Below, in pieces: positions 57,234 through 64,000 of a stretch of DNA of 64,000 nt; position 1 is the first letter of the stretch; every line of letters starts with the position of its first letter. Under the pieces are notes generated by a model. It did no database searches, was not told where the DNA came from, and saw only the letters and a program-made list of their open reading frames with translations. The DNA comes from Amborella trichopoda. Lineage: Eukaryota; Streptophyta; Magnoliopsida; Amborellales; Amborellaceae. The stretch is taken from contig NW_006498549.1 of the NCBI RefSeq assembly GCF_000471905.2, forward strand, positions 8,445,099 to 8,509,098, written 5' to 3'. A program made the position numbers and the translations under genes.

Positions 57234-58465
57234 CCACTTGTCGGCAAATACCTGGGTGGCTGACAGCTCGATAGCAACGCCAATCATTTTCGATTTGGCC
57301 ATGTTAACCCTGAAGCTAGTATCCTGCTCGGAACACTTGGGGTAGAGGAGACGTGAGTGGACTTGCTGCTTGGAGGCCCCAAAAAAGACTAAGGTGTTGT
57401 CGACATATTGGAGGTGGCCTCCGTTATTAAAATTAAAAACTTCCAATAAACCATGTTGGTACAATTTGGCTAGGGATCTACTAAAGACCTCGGCGACGAC
57501 AGCGAAGAGGAATGCGGATAGGGGGTCCCCGTGTCTAAGGACCCTTGGGGAAGGAAAAATGCCCTTGGGTGTACCATTGATTAGTAAAGAGAAAAAGGGA
57601 TTAGGGATGCACCCTTTAATCCATGTGCGCCACCGAATATGAAGCCTATGTGGTGGAGGGTTTCGTCCAAGATCTCCCAATCGACATGGTCATATGCTTT
57701 TTCCCAATCCAGTTTGATTTGGAGTCCCCGAGTCTTGGATTTGATTCTTGCGTCTATCAACACGTGTGCGACCAAGGCTCCATCCACTATTTGTCGGTCC
57801 TTCACAAAGGCCCCCTGGTAGGAGGAAATCACCCATCCTAACACCTCGATTAGAGCCTTGGCCAAAATCTTGCAAGAGCTGTTAATTAGGTTGATGGGTC
57901 TAAAGTCCTTAATAAGTTCTTCTGCCCTTTCCACTTTGGGAATGAGGGTAAAGAAGGTGGCATTCATACTCTTGTTATATGATCCCTCTCTCGTTGAATT
58001 CGTAACAAAAGGCTTGAACCAAGCTGCTTTTGAGGGGGTCTCGTAGCCCCCTGAGATTCCATGTTAAAAGCTTCATGTGGAGTGCTCGGAGGCAGAGACG
58101 CGTCGAGAAGAGCATCTAAGGGTTTTGAGCCCCTGGGAGACCATTGAAGAGGAAGGGTCCTTGGGGGAGGAAGGAGTCCCAAAGTTGTAATTGACCTCAA
58201 ACCGCAGATTAGATAGCTCTTGTTGACCCTTTCCGCGTACTTTGAATCTGGTCTAAGCATCCGATTTGAAGAAGGCTTTTATGTCCTCCTGCGAGTTGTT
58301 GATTTTGAAACCCATAACCTTGAGGATCTTTGGAGTATTGGCCTGGGCATTTTCCATCTCGTTGATGAAATTGGAGTCCACTAGGGGGGGAGCCCGAATG
58401 AGTGGCAGAGGTTGAGCTTCTGTTGGCTGAGAGAGGGGTTGACGCATGGGGGGCTTCACCTGCGG
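57234..58465 (-). pseudogene. LINE-B, 5' half (ORF2 start and RT N-terminal part)
   Basis: In minus-strand order: an ORF1-end/linker segment (58,471-58,253; ILKVMGFKINNSQEDIKAFF), the ORF2 start MKLLTWNLRGLRDP (ATG at 58,074-58,076), then a direct jump to RT sequence (NATFFTLIPKVERAEEL, DFRPINLINSSCKILAKAL, IKLDWEKAYDHVDWEILDE) and the palm (GDPLSAFLFAVVAEVFSRSL, HLQYVDNTLVF). Nearly the whole endonuclease and the RT front part are deleted. The YxDD box reads YVDN. It continues at 53,615 on the far side of hAT copy 1. Confidence 0.9.
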
Positions 58466-61400
58466 GTGCATCGCGACGATACGGTCAATAAATATAAAGA
58501 ATTCTAAAAAATATAAAAAAATAGGTTGAATGCATAAAAAGTATATAGAGGTGATATATGTGATAGTAGGTATTTTAGTTTAATGATTAACTCCAAAAAT
58601 ATTAGCTGTCGGAGATTTTGTATTCACTATCCCCTGATGTAAACTAGAAACTTTAAACTAGACCATAAAATATTAAATAATCAACCACCATAAGCACAAA
58701 TTTGCAACTACAAACTTTAAAGTTCCGAAATCGTGATATTGCAAACCAAAAGTTTGTCTCCATGAAGGCTAAAGATTTTTTAAGTCAAGCTCAATAAGAG
58801 TTAATAGTTAATACAATCATCCATTCATCATATAAGTCATCTTGAGAGTCAATTTTGAAGTCAATTTTTTAAATATTAATCAGAGAAGTCATCTTGAGAG
58901 TTGTCATGTGCATCATCAATATCATCCTTGGCAACCTCCACGTATTCTTCTTCCTCAGTCTCCTCTTAGTCAGCAGCATCCTCCTCGACCTCTAGAGCTG
59001 ATGTGCGAGTGTGATTAAACCCAACTCCTCTACTGCTTTGTGCTTTAGTGTTGGGTCGATTTTCTTCATTAGCCCTTTGTTGCTAGCTCGACATCGAGCC
59101 ATGTAAGATCCTCAGCCTCAAACACACGCTCTAGTCTTGGATCCATGGTCAACTCACTTATAGAATCACCATCAACTTCATACAATTGAATAGGGTTGAG
59201 CTTCATGCGATTTTGATACCTCTTCCTCAACCTATTTCTTTTTTTGGTATGGAGTTGTGGTAGAAAATTGAACTTAGATAAATTTGATTTTATATTAGAA
59301 AATTTGAAATTGAAATTCAAGAAATAAGGATCAAGGAAAAGGAGTTAAGGACTTACATGCTCAAATGCACTCCAATTGCGTTTACAACCAGATGAGCTAC
59401 ATGTTAGAATCAACACTCGAATAGCGAGACGTTGTAGATTTGGTGTCTTACTTCCATATAATGCCCACTATGTAGTTGTATAATATTTTATAATTTAGAT
59501 TATAAAAATTAAGGGTAAACAAATAAACAATGGAACTATATGTAAAGTCATGGACATGTAAGGGTACTTTTGGCTTTTATCTGGATCTGTAGATTTCGAG
59601 TAGCAATCTCTCTCCCAAAGTTCCCAAGCTTAACTTGAACTTAATCAATTCATCGCTCTAGATCTCATCCTGGATATCTTTGTCAGGCACCAACCTCTCA
59701 AGGACATCTAAAAACCGACCATTTATTACACGATCTGACTCAATGTATGGGTGCTTGTAGTGAAGAGATGGGTTTAAAAAGTAACCGGTTGAATGGAGGT
59801 GCCTGTGAAGCTGGGTATCCCATCTCCTATCAATAATTTCAAGTATAGCCTTGCGCTTATTTTCATCATCCTTTAAAACACTTTTTATCTCTGCTCTTGC
59901 CCTAGTCATTGCCTCATGTATGTAGCCCATGACGGGCTTCACATCACCATCAACCAGTCGAAGCACTCTCATTAAAGGGTGAGCCACCTCCAATGCAAGA
60001 ATTGTTTGACTCCAAAAATATGTATTGAAAATAATTTATTCAACCTTTCTCCTATTTTTATGCTTTGACCATTTACTTTGACTTCATTACTCTTAAGCAA
60101 ACATGGTCCTCAAGGCATTTCTTTGCTTGGCTGGGCTTTGAAGAGTGAGAAATGATGTGGCAAATCTAGTGATACCCGGTCTCACTAATTCTCTCTTCTT
60201 TATAAAAGACCTTTTCATGCTTAGGACCATGGTGTGATTGTAAATAAATCCAACAACAAACATAGCTCTTGAAATCACCCCACTAAATAAAGATGTTGTG
60301 CCTTTTTCCTTAAGCATAAGATTAACACAAAGAGTTGTCAAAACATATGCGTCCTTTTCAAAGTCAAGAAATGCCCTGTTGCAGCATAATTGGCACCATA
60401 GTCAGTTACAATTTGTATCACATTTTTCTCTCAAGCAAACTCTACGATTTCATCCATCAAGCCACATAATTATGTAGCATCATGTGACTTGTTGGATCTG
60501 TCAACAGGCTTTAACAGAAAAAAGTACCTTGGACAGTTGACCAAAAATTTAATGTATGCCCTCGACTTCCCATCGGACCAATCCTCACACATAATAGTAG
60601 CCCCATATTTGTCCCACCCTTCTCTTTGTGAAATCAAAATTTTCTTGATATCAAATACAACATCCTTCAATAAGCGCTCCCTAATCTTATGTAGTGAAGG
60701 AGGAACAAGTCCCAGGCCATATTGCCCAATTGCCTGGACCATACATGCAAAACTATCGAGGGTTATAGTATTAAAAGGAATGCTGGCCATGTAAATCCAT
60801 TTTGCAATCCACTTACATTCCGACTTCTTATGTTTTTTCTTGTATCTATTTTTAATTGCGGTTTGTTTTGTTTTTTTCTTCCTCTCTTGAACCACAATTT
60901 CGAGGCTAGGGGTGAAAAAAACATCCATTGGCCTTTTAGAGTGAGGTGTTCTTTTTTCAACACTACCACCAATATTTATAATCCTCTCTCTTGAGATTGG
61001 AGTACAAGTACCTTTTTGCCTCATTGCAACTTCAGATATATCATCATCATCATCATCAATATCATCATCAAATAATTGCATATCATCAAGTAATTCTTTT
61101 CTTTTCATTTTTTTCTTCTCTTTATCTGCTTTCAATCTATCCATATATTCTCTAATCTCCTTTTTTATATTGTCGGTAGCTTGTGGGCTTGCTCTTATAT
61201 TTCTAGAAATTCTGGCTAAGTGTTCTTTTTGTCGAAAAATACCACCTATATAAGTATTTCCACAGAGCATGCAAATCACACAATTTCTATCTTTCGGATT
61301 TTTTAGTTTAGCATATTTCCAAACCGGATCCTTATTACTAGAAGATTGGGAAGAAGATATTACCCCAAAAATAGGTATTACTGTTGGAGGAATAAAAAGT

Positions 61401-61905
61401 TAACGGTTCTTGAAGCAATGCTCGATTTTCACGGCCTTTGAAACCCCCGATTTCTTATCACAAGTTCACCTAAACATCCCCAAATCAACAAACCTAAACT
61501 TCTCCAAATCAACAACCAAAAGGTTCAAATCAATATCCAAGTATCAAACAATCCCCAAATCCAAAATCTCAATTAAAAAAATTTTCGCCTATTTTTTTTT
61601 TTGCTTGATTTGATCCCAAAAAAGCCACGAAAGTGGATGTATATGCTCGTTTAGGGGGTTTAATACCCCGAACTATTTTTTCCAATTTTTTATGGTAAAA
61701 ATGACCATTTTGCCCATCCCCGAGGGGCATAGTCGAAAATAAAAAGGCAGAAAATTATCCGCCCTATATGTGGGCGTTGCACTATGTAGCTTTGATGCGA
61801 CGCATACCTCCAAAGCGCATATGCGGTCATTCCAGATGTGCTGCCCACCGCATACAGCTTGATGCGGCCGCATATGCGACGATGCAGCCACATTTTAAAA
61901 CACTG
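58466..61905 (-). mobile_element. hAT transposon copy 2, inverted, 3' end truncated
   Basis: This matches hAT copy 1 in inverse orientation. Its 5' terminus (plus-strand right end) has ATTTTAAAACACTG at 61,892-61,905 with the same GCGGCCGCAT-rich subterminal sequence. At the other end, homology stops after GATGCACCCGCA (about 58,466-58,477). The last ~80 bp including the terminal inverted repeat are missing, and LINE-B sequence follows directly. No target duplication can be found, consistent with loss of that end. Confidence 0.9.
58876..61360 (-). pseudogene. hAT transposase (copy 2), broken
   Basis: The same protein family as copy 1 but with different lesions. The start position reads ATA instead of ATG (61,358-61,360). 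The frame then stays open from BED (VWKYAKLKNPKDRN, CVICMLCGNTYIGGIFRQKE) through the poly-Asp linker into DUF659 (CEDWSDGKSRAYIKFLVN). It stops at SHDAT, where copy 1 has TAC (Tyr) and this copy has TAA. The conserved CAAH block is reduced (TTLCVN), and the distal BED cysteine is Ser (RASPQAT). The C-terminal part (59,320-59,069) includes KKRNRLRKRYQNRMKLNPIQ. Confidence 0.9.
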
Positions 61906-62243
61906 AGTTGAACGTAACTTGAGCTGAAGCAACCGAGCTTGAGCATCAGTTTTTAACTTGTTCTCCTAAACAGGTTCATAAACAAGCTGGGTCAAGCTAT
62001 AAATAAACCAACTTCAAGCCCATAATCAAGTGTTATAGTATTATATCTATTATTTATTCTTTAGTATTTTGACTTGCTTCTTTGAGGCGGGGCTGCTTTA
62101 ATATAACCATTTACTAAATGGGCCTGCTTGCTCTCGGCTTGCCTTGGCTTATTGAGACACAAAATATTGCTCAAGCTTGGCTCACACGAGCCGAGCCCAG
62201 CCAGCCCGATTGACGAGCTGACTTGGCTTGTTGACGCCCCTAA
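61906..62243. mobile_element. Fragment of a non-autonomous hAT-like element
   Basis: GC-rich blocks built of (A)GCTTG/CAAGC words, ending GGCTTGTTGACGCCCCTAA at 62,243. Its reverse complement, TTAGGGGCGTCAACAAGCC, is the style of terminus found on many plant hAT MITEs (TAGGGGTGTCAA). The opposite terminus was not seen; hAT copy 2 directly abuts the left side. Confidence 0.45.
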
Positions 62244-63949
62244 ATGCTCAGCATTGTTTTCCATAAAACAATGGAAAACTGACCTCTTTCTTTAGAAATT
62301 TTTTTTGCACCACAAGGCTATGTAAAAATTTCATGTAACTCCGACGGGATCAACGATGAAGGCAACTAAGTTTGAAAAAAATGAGTCCATTATATTTTAG
62401 TAAAAATTTGACATGATGGATGGTGAGTCTAAAGTTCAAGGAGTTAGAGTACAAGGTACCAAAAAGTTAATGAACCTGTTAAATTTCCATATAAGTCAGA
62501 AAATTGAGACCCATAAGCTTAATCCCTCCTAATTGTGCATTTGCACATCTTGATGGCCTTTGCCCCCATACGTATTGCCTTTGCCAATACTCAGGCCTTA
62601 TAGATATTATCAAAATTTCGAGTTCTAAAAATAGTGCATCTTGTAATGCGTTATCTGGACTTTCAATTTTCAAGAATTTCGAGTGTTTATAGATCTACTT
62701 GATCTGAACCTTTAGTGGAGCTTTAAATTTCATGATTAGGGGCAAAAATAGATTTTCAGACGCCATAACTAGATCTTTCGGCACAATTTGGAGGTGCTCC
62801 TTACTTTGATTGTTTAAGGTTAACACCTTATACAAACCACACCTATAGTTAAATGGCAACTATCGATTTCGCCAATGATTTTTTTTTTTTAGATAGTTTT
62901 GGTTGCTGTTATAAATGTTGTATGTGTTCCGACATATAACATATAACTCATGCGGCTATATTTAAATTATAAAATATATAAATATTCTGATATATTATTG
63001 TAAATACTAAAATAAATATCATAAATAACATATGATAATTATAAATATGAAAATGATACATATCTCTATTCTAATTTTATCAATAAATAAACTTAATATA
63101 ATAATTAATTTATTATAGTAATACTTAAATTATGATGATTTTATATTATTACAATTTTTTTAATGAATATTATTAATATGTGATAATAATATAATAAAAA
63201 TTATATAAGTTTGTAAATAATTAATATAATTATTCTGTTGATGTATTAGCCTCGTTGGTATATGGACACTCTACCAGAGTCGTGGTATCTGCATGCACAA
63301 AAAGGATCAAGGCGGTCATGGGTAGGAGCAACCAAATTGAGAATGTGCACTTCTCAAAACTAAGGTAGCCAAATGTCCATAGCATAGTTAAGGGAACCTT
63401 GTGGGTAGGGTGACGATCCCGCTCTGAAACCTCGATCCCACGGTTCTTGCAAGGGATCTTGTAGGGACCTTGTTTTTTCGATTTTGGGATCTCGCTCCCA
63501 AAATAGGGGACCACGTACCATCCATCAGTGAAATCTAGTACTATTTCGAAATAGATCCCCTCTCCCATCAATCATGGTCCAAGGTTTTGGTACTTTGTTT
63601 GTGGGTTCTACCTTCATTAATGGATGATACCAGGTTAGAGATTGCCATTGTCCGAAGTTTCCATTATTTAGGATTCATAAGTTCTATGATGTTAAAATCC
63701 AGTCCCTTTTTCGTATAGCACGAAGTTCCATTATTTTAGATTCTTAATTTGAAATATAAGCATGGTTTAGCGTTACCCATTGTTTTATTAAGTCCTATTG
63801 TGTAAGCCATCCCTCTTAGTTGTGAGAATATATATTCTATTTAAAGTTTTATATTTATGATGTCCTGTTTTAGAGTCTTAAATCTTATTGCAGTTGTGAG
63901 ATGAGAATATATGTTTTCATTTCAAGCTTTAAAAAGCTTATTTTATATC

Positions 63950-63951
<2 letters not shown>
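62244..63951. other. Right flank, no gene seen
   Basis: Probably still formyltransferase intron 7 or beyond. It includes an extremely AT-rich block at about 62,930-63,230 and a moderately GC-rich block at 63,240-63,600 with repeated GGGATC/GATCCC words (63,410-63,500). A 113-codon minus-strand frame (63,571-63,230) has no recognisable domain. Confidence 0.55.

Positions 63952-63990
<39 letters not shown>
63952..63990. repeat. (GA)n microsatellite
   Basis: About 19 GA dinucleotides at the right edge of the window. Confidence 0.95.
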
Positions 63991-63992
<2 letters not shown>

Positions 63993-64000
63993 TAGTACTA

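Noticed and set aside
63230..63571. 113-codon minus-strand frame at the right edge
   Set aside because: No domain recognised and repeated GGGATC words suggest repetitive DNA, so I did not call a gene.
51079..63999. Search for formyltransferase exon 8 and a stop codon
   Set aside because: No sequence continuing after LFDRG with a proper acceptor was found in the unique stretches, so the gene is reported as partial.

Overview
The window is nuclear DNA of a seed plant. Genes are split by canonical introns, three genes match plant families, and the introns are full of plant LINEs, hAT transposons, MITE-like elements and microsatellites. The very long introns (7.5 kb, about 20 kb and over 12.9 kb) point to a repeat-rich genome; I cannot name the species. 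Nothing bacterial, viral or CRISPR-like was seen.

Three host genes are supported exon by exon. (1) EXO1, a 5'-3' exonuclease of the FEN1/Rad2 family, lies on the minus strand at 1618-7002. Eight exons give 290 residues plus a split codon, and all seven expected catalytic acidic residues are visible. The gene runs on beyond the last exon I can find. Its intron 4 is a GC-AG intron. (2) A SINA/SIAH-like RING E3 ubiquitin ligase lies on the minus strand at 13029-21348. Two exons encode 280 residues, and a 7.5-kb intron cuts through the RING domain and carries a 5'-truncated RTE-type LINE. (3) Methionyl-tRNA formyltransferase (PDE194/fmt type) lies on the plus strand at 21967-51078. Seven exons give 209 residues plus a split codon over 29 kb, and the 3' part lies outside the window. 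The SINA-like gene and the formyltransferase gene are divergent, with 618 bp between their start codons.

Layout: 1-1617, EXO1 intron 8 or downstream sequence with retroelement-like repeats and a (TAA)n tract; 1618-7002, EXO1; 7003-13028, AT-rich spacer with a MITE and a 1.6-kb CTCTCTAAAATTT array; 13029-21348, SINA-like gene with its LINE; 21349-21966, shared promoter; 21967-27556, formyltransferase exons 1-4; 27557-47537, intron 4, mostly a LINE complex (31.4-47.2 kb); 47538-51078, exons 5-7; 51079-63999, intron 7 or downstream sequence with a second LINE, split by one hAT element and abutted by an inverted second copy.

The most unusual structure is the complex in formyltransferase intron 4. 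A plant L1-type LINE with endonuclease, RT, zf-RVT and RNase H remnants is joined to a head-to-tail array of about 2.29-kb monomers. Each monomer joins LINE ORF1 directly to the RNase H and 3' end and lacks endonuclease and RT. The second notable structure is a pair of hAT copies of about 3.5 kb in inverted orientation around a LINE fragment; one copy has an 8-bp target duplication inside the LINE reading frame. I found no evidence of a new enzymatic system. The interest is in genome structure, splicing and transposon biology.
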